33,034 nt of DNA from Planctomycetota bacterium (lineage in GTDB: Bacteria > Planctomycetota > Phycisphaerae > Phycisphaerales > UBA1924), in contig JAFIFX010000011.1 in NCBI GenBank assembly GCA_020831805.1, positions 68,648-101,681 of the forward strand, in the 5' to 3' direction. Made by a program: the position numbers and the translations under genes. Shown piece after piece: positions 18,275 through 28,150 of the stretch. How positions within the stretch are numbered: the first letter of the stretch is position 1; each line of letters starts with the position of its first letter. Below the pieces are notes generated by a model that saw only the letters and a program-made list of their open reading frames with translations, made no database searches and was not told the DNA's origin.

Positions 18275-19305
18275 GCCCCACCCCCGTTCCCGCCGCGGGC
18301 CGCGGCGGGGCGGGCGCGCATGTCCGCGGCGATGTCCCGGATGGTCTGCTCGAGCCCGATGCCGGGCGAGAAGCCGATGGCCTCGCGGACCCGGGCCAGA
18401 TCGGGACGTCGGTGCCGGAGATCCTCGAACCCGCTGGGGTACGCGTCCTCGTAGGGGATCAGGCGGACGGTGCTGCGGCTATCCAGCGTGCGGATGACCG
18501 TCTCGGCCAGCTCAAGGATGGTCACAGGCCGGTCCGAGCCGAGGTTGAACACCCGCCCGTGGCAGGCGGGCGAATCGAGCAGGCGGACGAGCGCGGGCAC
18601 GATGTCGCGGACATCGCCGAAGCAGCGCGACTGATGTCCGTCGCCGAACACGCGCAGCGGCTCGCCGTTCAGGGCCGACTCGACGAACCGGGGGACCACC
18701 ATCCCGTAGGTGCCGCGCTGGCGCGGCCCGACGGTGTTGAAGAACCGGGCCGAGACCGTGGGCAGGCCGCGGGAGTGGTGATATCCCATGGCCAGGTGCT
18801 CGTCGAGCGCCTTGGCGTGGGCGTAGGACCAGCGGGTGATGGTCGTCGGGCCGTAGAGCGTGTCGTCGTCCTCGCTGAAGACGCTGGCGCCGGGCTTGCC
18901 GTAGACCTCCGAGGAAGAGGCGACGAGCGTGGGGGGCTTGCCGTGCGATGCGAGGTGGGCCAGCAGGGCCGAGGTGGTCCCGACATTGATCTCGATGGCG
19001 CGGACCGGGTCGGTCAGGACCAGGTCCACGCCGACCGTGGCGGCCAGGTGGAAGACCCGGTCGAAGCGGGGCAGCTTGCCCAGGCTGGGGATCGCGGCTT
19101 CAAGATCCGACTCGATCAGCTCGACGCGGCCCGCGACCGCGTCGAGGTTCGAGGCATGCCCGGTGGACAGGTCGTCCACGACCGTGACCCGGTGGCCGAG
19201 GCCGACGAGGTGCTCGACCAGGTGTGAACCGATGAAGCCCGCGCCGCCGGTGACAAGCACGCGCCGCGGTGCGGCGGGTTCCTGGTTGGACGCCCTGTGC
19301 TCCAT
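18271..19305 (-). CDS. NAD-dependent nucleotide-sugar epimerase/dehydratase
   Basis: The 344-residue extended-SDR enzyme has GGAGFIGSHLVEHL (20-33) for NAD binding, VVDDLSTGH, the catalytic SSSEVYG at 130-136 and YAHAK (Tyr161, Lys165), then FFNTVGPRQRG, VFGDGHQSRCFGDVRD and VFNLGSDRPVTI. This matches the UDP-glucuronate decarboxylase / UDP-glucose 4-epimerase group acting on nucleotide sugars in the cytosol; which one cannot be told. The product would feed the transferases that build the exported polymer. It overlaps the phosphoglycosyl transferase start by four bases and begins 21 bases after the chain-length protein stop. Confidence 0.9.
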   Translation of the reverse strand: MEHRASNQEPAAPRRVLVTGGAGFIGSHLVEHLVGLGHRVTVVDDLSTGHASNLDAVAGRVELIESDLEAAIPSLGKLPRFDRVFHLAATVGVDLVLTDPVRAIEINVGTTSALLAHLASHGKPPTLVASSSEVYGKPGASVFSEDDDTLYGPTTITRWSYAHAKALDEHLAMGYHHSRGLPTVSARFFNTVGPRQRGTYGMVVPRFVESALNGEPLRVFGDGHQSRCFGDVRDIVPALVRLLDSPACHGRVFNLGSDRPVTILELAETVIRTLDSRSTVRLIPYEDAYPSGFEDLRHRRPDLARVREAIGFSPGIGLEQTIRDIAADMRARPAAARGGNGGGA

Positions 19306-19326
19306 CGGGTCTCGTTCAAAGGCCGG

Positions 19327-21546
19327 TCAGGCGGCCTGCCCGGCGGGGTCCGAAGCGTAGTTGGCCTGGGTGCGGATGTTCTTGCGCATGTACCCGCCGG
19401 CCGAGGAGCGGACGGCGTTGACCATCGCGCCGATGAACTCGGCCTTGCTCTCGCACAGCTCGTTGCGGAGCCGTGCGACCATCCCGCGCTTCTCGTGGAG
19501 GGCGCGGGCGACGAGCATCGAGGCGTCGCAGCGGTTGGCCAGCGTCTGGGCGTCGCCGGCGACCAGGGCGGGGGCGACATCGATCAGCACGAACTCGTAC
19601 TGCTCGCGGGCCTCGCGCAGCAGGTCGTCGATCGACGACGAGCCGAACTGCTCGACCTTGCGGTGCCTGGCGGACCCGGCCGGCAGCAGGTCCGGGCCTT
19701 CGGTGCCGGCCTGGGGCTTGATGACCGCGGAGGCGAAGTCGGCGTTCTTGGAGAGCACATCGGCCAGGCCCGGCGATTCGGAGACATCCAGGGCCGCGTG
19801 CAGGCGGGGGCGCCGGTAGTTGGCGTCGATCAGCAGGACGCTGTGACCTGCGGAGACCAACGCGCTGCCCAGGTTGGACACGACGCTGGTCGCGCCCGAG
19901 CCCGGCGAGGCGCCGACCACCACGAGCGTCCGGTGGCCGCCGCGGGCCATGGCCTTGCCCACCCGGGTCCGGATCTGTCGGTAGTGCTCGGCCATGATGC
20001 TGCCGGGGATGTCACGGAAGACCGACTCGGGGTGCTCGGGCTGCGAGGGGTCCTCGTCCGCGTCGGGCATGATGCCCAGCACCGGGATGCGGCCCAGGGC
20101 GGCCAGGTCCGAGGGGCCCTTGATCCGCTGGTCGAGGATCTCGAGCACGATGATCGTGCCGGAGACCAGGCCCGTGAGCAGGATGATGCCCAGGGGGACC
20201 ATGATGTACAGCTTGGGGAAGGTGGGGATGTCGGGGACGGTCTCGTTCTGGAGCACGCGCACGCGGCGGACCGAGTCCAGGTTCGCGGTCGACTCCAGCT
20301 CGGAGAGGTTCATCTGCTGGGTGGCGATCATGTCGATGGTCGACTCGATCGAGCGGTCGATGTCCTTGACCTCGCCGAGGATGCGGGTCAGCTCGGTCAT
20401 CTCCTCGGTGTGCTGCTCGGCCTTGCGGAGCAGCTCGGCCTCCTGGGCGCGGAGCTGCTGGATGAACAGCCGGTACTGGTCGACGCGGGACTCGAAGGCC
20501 TCGCGCAGCAGGCGCTCGCGGGTGTTCTCGATCTGCTGACGCACGCCGTCGATCTCGGACTGGAGCCGGCGGAAGGCCCGGTGAGCGGGCATGATGCCCT
20601 CCTGGCGCAGGGCGGTCATCTGGCTCTCCAGCGCGTTCTTGGTCTGCTGGAGCTGGAGCATCTGGGGCGAGGCGTCGACCTCCAGACGCATGCGATTGTC
20701 ATACTGGATGCCGGTGCCGCGCCGGAGCTGGGCCTCGTCCTGTTCCAAGCTGATGCGTGTCGATTCGAGCATCTGCTGGACCTTGAGCAGCTCGAAGTTC
20801 ACGCCCCGCAGCGACTCGGCCGCCTGGGAACGCTGGCCGTCCAGGGTGTCCAGACGCTGGTCGCGAACGAGCCGGGCCCGCCGGGTGTTCAGGTCCTCGA
20901 GCTGGCGCTCCGAGGCCCGGATCGACCCGCGGACGGCGTCGATGCGCCGGTTGATGTCCCGCGTGGTGCGGGAGACCAGGTCCTCCATGTAGTTCTCACG
21001 CACCAGGCGGACGATGCCGGCCGTGTCTTCGCGGTGGTTGGTCGACACGGACAGCCGGATCAGGCGGGTGTTGGGGATGATGTTGGCCCGGACGATCTTG
21101 CCGATATCCCGCTGGGCGTTGACCAGGTCCATGTTCCCGCCCTTGAGGTACTGGCGGGACCAGCGGGGGGCCTCCCGGTCCAGGCGCGGGTCGCGGATGA
21201 CGCGGTTGAGGATGAAGTCCGACCGGATCCGGTCCAGTTCCGTGCCCATGAAGAGCTGGATCTCGTTCTGGTCGATCCGCTCGGCGGTGATCGTGCCAAG
21301 GCCGAGTTCGGGCGGGAGGCACTCGAAGAGGGCCTCGGAGGTGTAGATCGGGTACACGCGGATCATCACGAAGTGGGAGATGGTGCCCAGCATCATGCCG
21401 ATCGCGGCGGCCCCGATCAGGATCCACTTGTACTTGAGCAGCAGCTTGACCGGGTCGATGGCCAGCGCGGCCCCGGCGCCGGTCGGCGCGGGGGCCTGCT
21501 GCGGCCTCGGGGCGGGTCGGTTTGATTGGGATTCGTTGGGTGTCAT
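19327..21546 (-). CDS. Wzz/Wzc-like chain-length and tyrosine-kinase-type protein with altered P-loop
   Basis: The 739-residue inner-membrane protein has the Wzc layout. A first membrane segment lies at about 38-62 (KYKWILIGAAAIGMML), a periplasmic coiled-coil region rich in Q/R/E runs at about 200-430, a second membrane segment at about 445-470 (LYIMVPLGIILLTGLV) and a cytoplasmic P-loop domain after about 500. Such proteins set polysaccharide chain length and, when they hold a BY-kinase domain, phosphorylate themselves. Here the Walker A reads GASPGSGATS (about 545-555), so the essential lysine is alanine; the A' motif LLIDANYRRP and the Walker B FVLIDVAP remain. There is no C-terminal tyrosine cluster, only a few scattered tyrosines. 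Structural role is likely, kinase activity doubtful. Confidence 0.85.
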   Translation of the reverse strand: MTPNESQSNRPAPRPQQAPAPTGAGAALAIDPVKLLLKYKWILIGAAAIGMMLGTISHFVMIRVYPIYTSEALFECLPPELGLGTITAERIDQNEIQLFMGTELDRIRSDFILNRVIRDPRLDREAPRWSRQYLKGGNMDLVNAQRDIGKIVRANIIPNTRLIRLSVSTNHREDTAGIVRLVRENYMEDLVSRTTRDINRRIDAVRGSIRASERQLEDLNTRRARLVRDQRLDTLDGQRSQAAESLRGVNFELLKVQQMLESTRISLEQDEAQLRRGTGIQYDNRMRLEVDASPQMLQLQQTKNALESQMTALRQEGIMPAHRAFRRLQSEIDGVRQQIENTRERLLREAFESRVDQYRLFIQQLRAQEAELLRKAEQHTEEMTELTRILGEVKDIDRSIESTIDMIATQQMNLSELESTANLDSVRRVRVLQNETVPDIPTFPKLYIMVPLGIILLTGLVSGTIIVLEILDQRIKGPSDLAALGRIPVLGIMPDADEDPSQPEHPESVFRDIPGSIMAEHYRQIRTRVGKAMARGGHRTLVVVGASPGSGATSVVSNLGSALVSAGHSVLLIDANYRRPRLHAALDVSESPGLADVLSKNADFASAVIKPQAGTEGPDLLPAGSARHRKVEQFGSSSIDDLLREAREQYEFVLIDVAPALVAGDAQTLANRCDASMLVARALHEKRGMVARLRNELCESKAEFIGAMVNAVRSSAGGYMRKNIRTQANYASDPAGQAA

Positions 21547-21634
21547 TGCGCCGCTCCGTTGCTCGCCCGCATCGCCTTGGCCGGCCTGCGGTTCATATGG
21601 GGCATGGTCATGGGTTGTATCTCGGCCGCCTTGC

Positions 21635-24600
21635 TCAGCCTTCTGAACCGATCTGTGCTTCTAGGGTCCGGATCGTGTCCTGGGTCTTGGAATCCTGCCC
21701 GGCGATCCCGCGGAGCATGGCCCGCGCGTCGTCGAGGTGGCGTCGTGCCGCGGGCCGATCGTTCCGGGCCAGCTCGAGCCTGGCGCGGGTGATCGACGCC
21801 GCGACCCGCGATTGATAGGTCCGGGAACGCTGCTCGGCCATCCGGAGCATCTGCTCGGCCTCGTCGAACCGGCGAAGTCCGATATAGACCGCCGCCATGG
21901 TGTCGTAGATCTCGGCCCGCCCGCCGGAGCCTTCCAGGGCCTTCTCGGCCAGGCCGAGGGCCTCCTCGTGCCGGTTCATGCGGGTCGAGAGGACATAGGC
22001 GATGTTGTTGTTCAGCTCCCAGTCGTCCGGCTCGGTCTCGAGCCCGAGCCGCCAGGCCTCCACCGCGGCCTCGTAGTTGCCGGTTTCGTACTGGTGGTTG
22101 CCGATCGTCCGCAGCGACATGCGCCGGACCAGCCCGTGGGTGTTCGGGTCCGTGCCCAGCCGCTTGAGGTCGCTGATCGCCTCGGTGGGGCCTTGGCCGT
22201 GCACGATCCGGCGCTGGGCGATGATCATGTCCAGCCAGTTGCGGACCCTGGCGTCGGTATAGCGGGCGCGGAGCGTACGGTAGTAGTTCAGCTCCGAATC
22301 CGGCGTCATGTTCAGATAGAAGCGTTGGGCGTTCGAGGCCCAGCTGATGATGCGTCCGTCCTCTTCCAGCGACAGCTCGAAGGCGCGGGTCATCTGCTGG
22401 AGGGCGAAGTCCTCCCGCCCGCGGGCGCGGAGCACCATGGCCTGCACCGCGAGGATGCCGGGGTTGTCCTGGGACGCGGCGCCGATCATCTGCTGCAGCG
22501 AGGTCAGCACCTCGTTGGCGGTGGTCGCGTCCGGCGGGCTGCGCCGCAGCAGGGCATCGATGTACTTCAGCCCGTCCTCGGGCCCGCGCCGTGTCTGCCA
22601 GGCCCGGCCGTACATCTCCGAGGCGCGCCCCCAGTGCCCGCGGGACTCGAACAGCCGCGCGATCTCGAACATCAGCGGCGCGTCGTTCGGCCGACGCTCA
22701 AGGACCTCGCGGGCCACATCCAACGCCTCGCCGGGGCGGCCGTCGTTGATCAGCTCGTTGGCCAGCGAGAAGAGCATGTCGTCCATCGCCGGATTCGATC
22801 GCAGGGCGCTATGCAGGTCGCGCAGCGCATCGGCGCGCCGGTCGTTGCTGAAATGCATCGCGGCACGCAAGCGCAGCGCCCGCCAGTCGCCCGGCCGCAG
22901 GCGGAGCGCCGCCTCAAGGTCCGCCATCGCGTCGGCCTGCATCCGGGGGTCGCGGGACATCGACTGGGCGCGTCGCACAAAGACGGTCGGGTCCTGCGGG
23001 AACGCGGCCACCGCCTCGTCGAGGAGGCGCCGCTCCGCCGCGCGGTCGCCCTTGGCCGCGGCCAGATCGGCACGCTGCATCATGCCCGTCAGCGAGTTGC
23101 GCTGCTCGGACGGAAGCCTGCCGACCTCAGACTCGGCCTTGTCGATCTGGCCGGTGCGGATCAGGCTCTCGATCAGGCGCTGACGGTAGATCTGGTCCGG
23201 CGTGTCCGCGCCCGCGTCCACGACGGACTGGAGCGACTCGGCGGCCATCGCGTGCTGGTTGAGCGAAAGCAGGATCTCGCTCTTGAGCTTGGTGCCCAGC
23301 ATGGTGTCGGCGCTCTCCCGCGAGACCGCGTTCTCCGCCGCCCGCATCGCCAGGTCCGGACGCCCGCGGGACAGCACGAACTGGGCCATCGCGATGTACG
23401 CGTTCATGGCCTCGGCACGATCCTCCAGGGTGTCGATGTACGACTGGTACACATCTTGCGCGAGCACCAGGCCGTCCCGCGTGCCCACGCGGCCCTGCTC
23501 GGCGTTCCAGCGGGCGGCCAGGTTGACAAGCCCGAGCGAATCACCCTCGGAACGGAGCTGATCGATCAGCACCTTGGCGTCGCTCCACCGGCGCTGCTCG
23601 ATGTAGAGCTCGGCCAGCGCCGCCCGGTTCTGACGATCAGCCGGGTTGATCTCGAGCGTCTGCTCCCGGTTGCGGACGGCCAGGGCGATGCCCTCCTCCC
23701 CGCCCGCCGCCGCCTCCAGGCGCAGCCACAGATCGACGAACTGCGGCGAGACCATCGCGAAGCGCTGCCGCCGCCGGGCCTCTTCGAGCGCACGGTCCAG
23801 CCGGTTGGCCATGGCCAGCGTCTGGACGAACTCCAGCGTCGCCGTGACATCGTCCGGGCGGATCTGCAACGCCCGCTCGTACGCACGCAGCGATTCATCG
23901 TAACGGCCCGCGTCGCGGAGTTCGCGCCCCAGCAGCCGGTGAACCGACGAATCCCCCGTCCCCAGCGCCGCGGCCTGCTCCAGCGCGCTGATCGCCTCGC
24001 CCGAGTTGCCGGAGGCCGAGGCCAGCCGGGAGCGGTAGGTCAGCCCGCGGACACGGTCGAGGTTCATCGACTCGGCCTTCTGGGCCAGGGCGCGGGCCCG
24101 GTCCATGTCGCCCTTGTCGAGGGCCCGGATGAAGGCGATGTCCACGTACATCGGGTTGTCCGACCCCAGCCGATCCAGCGTCGCGAGGGCCTCGTCGAGG
24201 CGTGCGGTGTCGCCGCCGCTCAGCGCGATGCTCGCGATGGTGACGGCCTGCTGGGCTTCGTCCCGGCCGGACAGCTCGACCATGCGGATGCGGGCGCGGA
24301 TGGGATCGCCGCTCGCGAGCGCCTCCTTCAGGTTCCGGATGACCGGCTCCTCGGGGTGACGCCGGCTGGCCCGCTCGATGAGCGACTGCGCGCCGGCCAT
24401 ATCGCCGAGCGTCACCCGGATCTCGACCAGCTCGATCACCGCGCGCGGGTCGTAGTCGACGCGTTCCAGGTTGGTCTCGATCAGCCGGGCCGCCTCGCCG
24501 AGATCCGGCGCCGACCCGTCCCAGCCGATACGAAGGCGTCCGGCCCGCGTCAGCAGCGCGGCAACGGGGTCCTCGATCAGATCCGGGTTGTCGATCATCT

Positions 24601-26260
24601 CGATCCGGCGCAGACCATCTCGGGCGACCTGGTTTTCCGGGTTCATTTGCAGCACACGCTGGTACAGCTCCGCCGCGCGCCGGTTGTTCTGCAGACGGGT
24701 CTCGGTGTCGGCCAGCACCAGCATCGCCCGCAGATGGTTCGGGTCAACCTCGAGCAGACGCTGCAGGGCGGTCCGCGCCGTGCCGGTCCGTTCGAGCTGC
24801 AACGCCGCGCGGGCTTCGAGCCAGAGCCCTTCCGCGTGGCGGTTCTGGGCCATCTCGTTGTGCCGACGCAGGATCCGCAGGGCCTCGGAGTGGTCGCCCT
24901 CGGCCATCGCGATCCGCCCGTCGAGGACCATCAGCCCGCGGTCGTCCTCGGACACCTGCTGGCGGTACTCCTCGCGCAGGGCCTTGGCCCGGTCGAGCAG
25001 CGCCTGGTCGGCGTCGCCCCGCAGGATCGTCTGGTCGTACATGTCCAGGATCACGCCGGACCGCTGCAGCAGCGCGCCCCGCTGCAGGTGGAACCGGTGG
25101 AGCCCCTCGAGGCTCAGCGGCATCATCGGCAGCCGGCCGATCTCCGCCAGACGCTCCGACGCGGTCTCCAGATCGCCCGCGACCCGGGCCGAATCGGCGC
25201 TGAAGTTCAGCAGCAGCGCATCGTCCGGGCGGACTGCCAGGAACGCATCCAGCACCGCGCGGGTCCGGGCCATCTGGCTCGCACCGTCCAGGAAGCGGTC
25301 CAGCCGCTGGAAACGGTTGATGTGGTGGGCCTTGATCCGCTCCGGGCCGAGATCAAGGAAAAGCTCCGTGATGCGGTCCAGCTCGGGACGCAGCTCGGCG
25401 AGGTCCTCCGTGATGCGCCGGATCCGTTCGACGGGATCATCCCGCCCCGTCCCCTCCAGGATCCGGTCCGCCCGGTACGCGAGCATCATCAGCGTGATGT
25501 CCGGGTCCCGGGGGTTCCGCTCCAGGAACGCCCGGCCCATCCGCATCGCCTCCTCGCGCCCCCGCCGCTCGGCCTCATCCTGATCGACCCGGGACTGGCG
25601 GATCTCATTCATCACCGTCCACCGCATCAGCGCGGCCATCGACTCGCCGTCCGCGGGGTCGGCCTCCAGCGCGGCGCGCAGGTCCTCGCCGATCAGGCGG
25701 ACCTGGTCGTCCGTCACCACCGACCCGGACTGGAGCACCATCTCCATGGCCATGCCGCGGTAGCGCAGCAGACGCTTCCACCCGCTGTCCGACTCGTCGG
25801 CCCGGTCGAACTGCGACGCCGCCCGGGTCGTCCGTTCGACGACCTGGTCGGCCTCACCCCTCGAGTAACCGAGCATCAGACGGTCGTGCAGCAGGCTCAG
25901 CAGCCGGTCGTGGGCGTCCACATCGGTCCGCTTGGCGTCGGCCACCTGGGCGATCGCGCCGATGTACTCGCGGAAGAACGCGTTCTGGTAGGCCGTCTGC
26001 GTCTCGGGGACCCAGGACTCCATCGCGTCGATCCACTTGCCCAGCCAGAGCGGGTTGGTCGTGTCCTTGCCGACCGCCCGGCCGTACATGCGCTGGGCGC
26101 GGTAGAAGTCGCCCTCCTGCATCGCCTGGTCGCCCATGCGCTCGAAGTCCCCGCCGCTCTTGAACGCCAGCGCCACGAACGCCCAGGCCAGCAGCCCGAA
26201 CACGCAGACCAGCCCGGCGCTGAGGAGAACGACGAACTTCGTATTGACTTTCCCGGCCAT
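21635..26260 (-). CDS. Large membrane-anchored TPR-repeat protein (exosortase-cluster PrsT-like)
   Basis: The 1541-residue protein starts with one membrane segment (about residues 8-34, KFVVLLSAGLVCVFGLLAWAF), so most of it is periplasmic. The rest is a long array of tetratricopeptide-like helices; clear repeats include SLRAYERALQIRPDDVTATLEF, RAAELYQRVLQMNPENQVARDG, AAVEAWRLGLETEPDDWELNNNIAYVLS and GRASEMYGRAWQTRRGPEDGLKYIDALL. In exosortase gene clusters a giant TPR protein (PrsT) is a regular partner and is thought to scaffold the export machine; this is context plus repeat type, not a specific motif. The start at 26260 is supported by GGAGGGAG upstream. A complementary frame on the other strand is equally long but has no family features. 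Confidence 0.82.
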   Translation of the reverse strand: MAGKVNTKFVVLLSAGLVCVFGLLAWAFVALAFKSGGDFERMGDQAMQEGDFYRAQRMYGRAVGKDTTNPLWLGKWIDAMESWVPETQTAYQNAFFREYIGAIAQVADAKRTDVDAHDRLLSLLHDRLMLGYSRGEADQVVERTTRAASQFDRADESDSGWKRLLRYRGMAMEMVLQSGSVVTDDQVRLIGEDLRAALEADPADGESMAALMRWTVMNEIRQSRVDQDEAERRGREEAMRMGRAFLERNPRDPDITLMMLAYRADRILEGTGRDDPVERIRRITEDLAELRPELDRITELFLDLGPERIKAHHINRFQRLDRFLDGASQMARTRAVLDAFLAVRPDDALLLNFSADSARVAGDLETASERLAEIGRLPMMPLSLEGLHRFHLQRGALLQRSGVILDMYDQTILRGDADQALLDRAKALREEYRQQVSEDDRGLMVLDGRIAMAEGDHSEALRILRRHNEMAQNRHAEGLWLEARAALQLERTGTARTALQRLLEVDPNHLRAMLVLADTETRLQNNRRAAELYQRVLQMNPENQVARDGLRRIEMIDNPDLIEDPVAALLTRAGRLRIGWDGSAPDLGEAARLIETNLERVDYDPRAVIELVEIRVTLGDMAGAQSLIERASRRHPEEPVIRNLKEALASGDPIRARIRMVELSGRDEAQQAVTIASIALSGGDTARLDEALATLDRLGSDNPMYVDIAFIRALDKGDMDRARALAQKAESMNLDRVRGLTYRSRLASASGNSGEAISALEQAAALGTGDSSVHRLLGRELRDAGRYDESLRAYERALQIRPDDVTATLEFVQTLAMANRLDRALEEARRRQRFAMVSPQFVDLWLRLEAAAGGEEGIALAVRNREQTLEINPADRQNRAALAELYIEQRRWSDAKVLIDQLRSEGDSLGLVNLAARWNAEQGRVGTRDGLVLAQDVYQSYIDTLEDRAEAMNAYIAMAQFVLSRGRPDLAMRAAENAVSRESADTMLGTKLKSEILLSLNQHAMAAESLQSVVDAGADTPDQIYRQRLIESLIRTGQIDKAESEVGRLPSEQRNSLTGMMQRADLAAAKGDRAAERRLLDEAVAAFPQDPTVFVRRAQSMSRDPRMQADAMADLEAALRLRPGDWRALRLRAAMHFSNDRRADALRDLHSALRSNPAMDDMLFSLANELINDGRPGEALDVAREVLERRPNDAPLMFEIARLFESRGHWGRASEMYGRAWQTRRGPEDGLKYIDALLRRSPPDATTANEVLTSLQQMIGAASQDNPGILAVQAMVLRARGREDFALQQMTRAFELSLEEDGRIISWASNAQRFYLNMTPDSELNYYRTLRARYTDARVRNWLDMIIAQRRIVHGQGPTEAISDLKRLGTDPNTHGLVRRMSLRTIGNHQYETGNYEAAVEAWRLGLETEPDDWELNNNIAYVLSTRMNRHEEALGLAEKALEGSGGRAEIYDTMAAVYIGLRRFDEAEQMLRMAEQRSRTYQSRVAASITRARLELARNDRPAARRHLDDARAMLRGIAGQDSKTQDTIRTLEAQIGSEG

Positions 26261-26312
26261 CACTGCTCCCTCCGCGACCACGCACCGGCCGCGGCGTTTT
26301 CATTCGAACCGC

Positions 26313-27206
26313 TCAGCCCGTCTCGGCCGGCGGATAGTTGCCCATCTCGACTTCGATCCAGTCCGGAACGCACCGCATGATCTCGCCGATCAGCTCGTCG
26401 AGCAGGCTCGCCGCCTCCTCCACCAGCTCCTCCACCGAGTTCACCGATGCGCTGTTGACCTGCACCTTGAGGTAATACGCGTAATCATCCGTCAGATTGA
26501 ACGCCAGCGTCCGCACGTCGTTCGCGTTCGGAACCGTGCCGCCGTTGGCGATGAAGAAATAGCCCGCGAAGTACCGGCGCCCGTTCGGCAGCAGGTACTC
26601 GGCCGCCCGGATGCGGAACGGGTTGTCCGGCCCGACCTCCCGCGGCAGCCGCACCCGGCGGCCCGGGGCGTCCGTGTGCGCCGGGTTGTTGCTCAGCCGC
26701 ACCGTGTAGATCCGCCCCAGCCGGCCCGCGAACTCCGCCGGCGCCGTCTCGTCCGGCATCCAGCTCCTGGCGGGCATGTTCAGGTCCAGCACCCGCGAGG
26801 CCCGCGCCTGCTGCAGGCCCCCGCCCACGAAGCACCGCTCGGGCACATGGGGCACCGTGTCGATCATGCCCGTGTAGTACGCCGCGTGGAACTCGAGCAC
26901 CATCGGGTTGGTGCCGTCCTCGCCCGTCCCCCGCCGCCGGTACGACCGGGTCAGGTAGTTCTCCGTCCGCAGCACCTCGAGCACCTCGGCCGACTCGATC
27001 GCGTCCGACCCCATGCGGACCCAGTTCTCCGTCTCCGCCGGGATCGCCGAGAGCTGCCGGTTGTCCGGCGGGTGGATCGCGATCTTGCGCAGGTGGATGC
27101 CCGCGGCGTGGATTGCCGCCCCCATCCCCACCGCGCACACCGCCAGGAAAGTCAGCGCGCCGGCCCGTGCCGCGACCATGCCCTTGCGTGCCTGCTTCGT
27201 GCTCAT
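26313..27206 (-). CDS. EpsI-type exosortase-associated protein
   Basis: The 297-residue protein has one N-terminal membrane segment (about residues 13-36) and the EpsI-family pattern VPHVPERCFVGGGLQQ at about 119-134, including the conserved H.PE.C. A YLLPNGRRYFAGYFFIANGG stretch follows. In epsH/epsI systems this protein works with exosortase and is also found fused to it. It is longer than the usual ~220 residues because of an acidic C-terminal helix (ELVEEAASLLDELIGEIM). Its ATG overlaps the exosortase stop (ATGA), so it is coupled to the exosortase. Confidence 0.87.
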   Translation of the reverse strand: MSTKQARKGMVAARAGALTFLAVCAVGMGAAIHAAGIHLRKIAIHPPDNRQLSAIPAETENWVRMGSDAIESAEVLEVLRTENYLTRSYRRRGTGEDGTNPMVLEFHAAYYTGMIDTVPHVPERCFVGGGLQQARASRVLDLNMPARSWMPDETAPAEFAGRLGRIYTVRLSNNPAHTDAPGRRVRLPREVGPDNPFRIRAAEYLLPNGRRYFAGYFFIANGGTVPNANDVRTLAFNLTDDYAYYLKVQVNSASVNSVEELVEEAASLLDELIGEIMRCVPDWIEVEMGNYPPAETG

Positions 27207-28150
27207 GCCCCAGCCTCCTCCGGACGGCCGATGATCCGGTTGAGCGCCCAGACGATCCCCAGGAACAGCAGCAGCGAGGGGAACAGCAGCAGCGTCCCGA
27301 TGATCATGTGCGCGTCGCCCGCGGCCAGGTCCTTGTCGATCAGCATCAGCAGCCCGAGCACCGTCACCCGGACCATGTTCATCAGGATCGCCACCGGCCC
27401 GGCCAGCAGCATCAACGCGATCCGCTGCCACCACTCCCGCGTCGCCAGCAACGCCACCGCCCCGGCCAACGCGTAGAACGCCACCACCATCCGCATGCCC
27501 GAGCAGGCCTCGGCCACGTTCATCGGCAGCACCTCGCCCGAGTTGCGGATCAGCTCGAGCATGTTCCCGTCGATCTCGACGATGAACCAGTTGAACGGCT
27601 GGCCGATCAGGTTCAGCATCAGCCAGGCGCCCTGGCTGGCGATCAGCTGCAGACTGAATGTCACATTCAGCATGATCGCCTCGGAGATCGTGATGGCCAG
27701 CAGCAGGTACGCGATCGGCAGGAACAGGTGCCGCAGCATCCGCGGCCCGGTCAGCAGCAGCACCAGCCCGCCCAGCGCCAGCACCAGGCTCGCGCCCTGC
27801 AGCATGTGGTTGCGCACATTCACGATGCAGTACGCGTAGCTGACCACCCCCAGCACGAACGGCACCGCCGCCGGCCAGAACACCTCGCTGGCCTCCTTCG
27901 CGATCATCTCGCGCCGGCGCCAGATCAGGTACCCGCTGATCCCGGGGATCACGAACGCGTGCCCCCAGTCCTGCATGTACGCGACGCTCATCTCGCCCTG
28001 CGTCAGCAGCCAGCGGTAGAACAGCCCGAGAAACGCGACGGACAGCAGCACCGTCCAGACCAGGCCCGTGCGGGTGAACAGCCCGGCGATCCGGTCGGAA
28101 CGCTCCGCCGGGACCCCGGCCGACGCGGATTGGACTTGCACCGTGCTCAT
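27203..28150 (-). CDS. Exosortase (EpsH-type cysteine transpeptidase)
   Basis: The 315-residue integral membrane protein has about eight hydrophobic segments. It carries the exosortase entry motif DWGHAFVIPGISGYLIWRRR (61-80) and all three catalytic residues: Cys216 in EACSGMR, Arg261 in NMVRVTVL and His281 in GDAHMIIG. Exosortases cut a C-terminal sorting signal on exported proteins and are tied to exopolysaccharide loci. No substrate with a C-terminal PEP-type motif, membrane helix and basic tail is seen in this window, so targets lie elsewhere. It is coupled to the EpsI-type gene downstream. The translation start (28150) has no clear ribosome site, so a start somewhat further in cannot be excluded. 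Confidence 0.9.
   Translation of the reverse strand: MSTVQVQSASAGVPAERSDRIAGLFTRTGLVWTVLLSVAFLGLFYRWLLTQGEMSVAYMQDWGHAFVIPGISGYLIWRRREMIAKEASEVFWPAAVPFVLGVVSYAYCIVNVRNHMLQGASLVLALGGLVLLLTGPRMLRHLFLPIAYLLLAITISEAIMLNVTFSLQLIASQGAWLMLNLIGQPFNWFIVEIDGNMLELIRNSGEVLPMNVAEACSGMRMVVAFYALAGAVALLATREWWQRIALMLLAGPVAILMNMVRVTVLGLLMLIDKDLAAGDAHMIIGTLLLFPSLLLFLGIVWALNRIIGRPEEAGA

Noticed and set aside
21737..26380. A 1547-codon open frame on the plus strand opposite the TPR gene.
   Set aside because: The minus-strand frame has a membrane anchor, a ribosome site and recurrent TPR motifs; the plus-strand translation is arginine/proline/histidine-rich with none.
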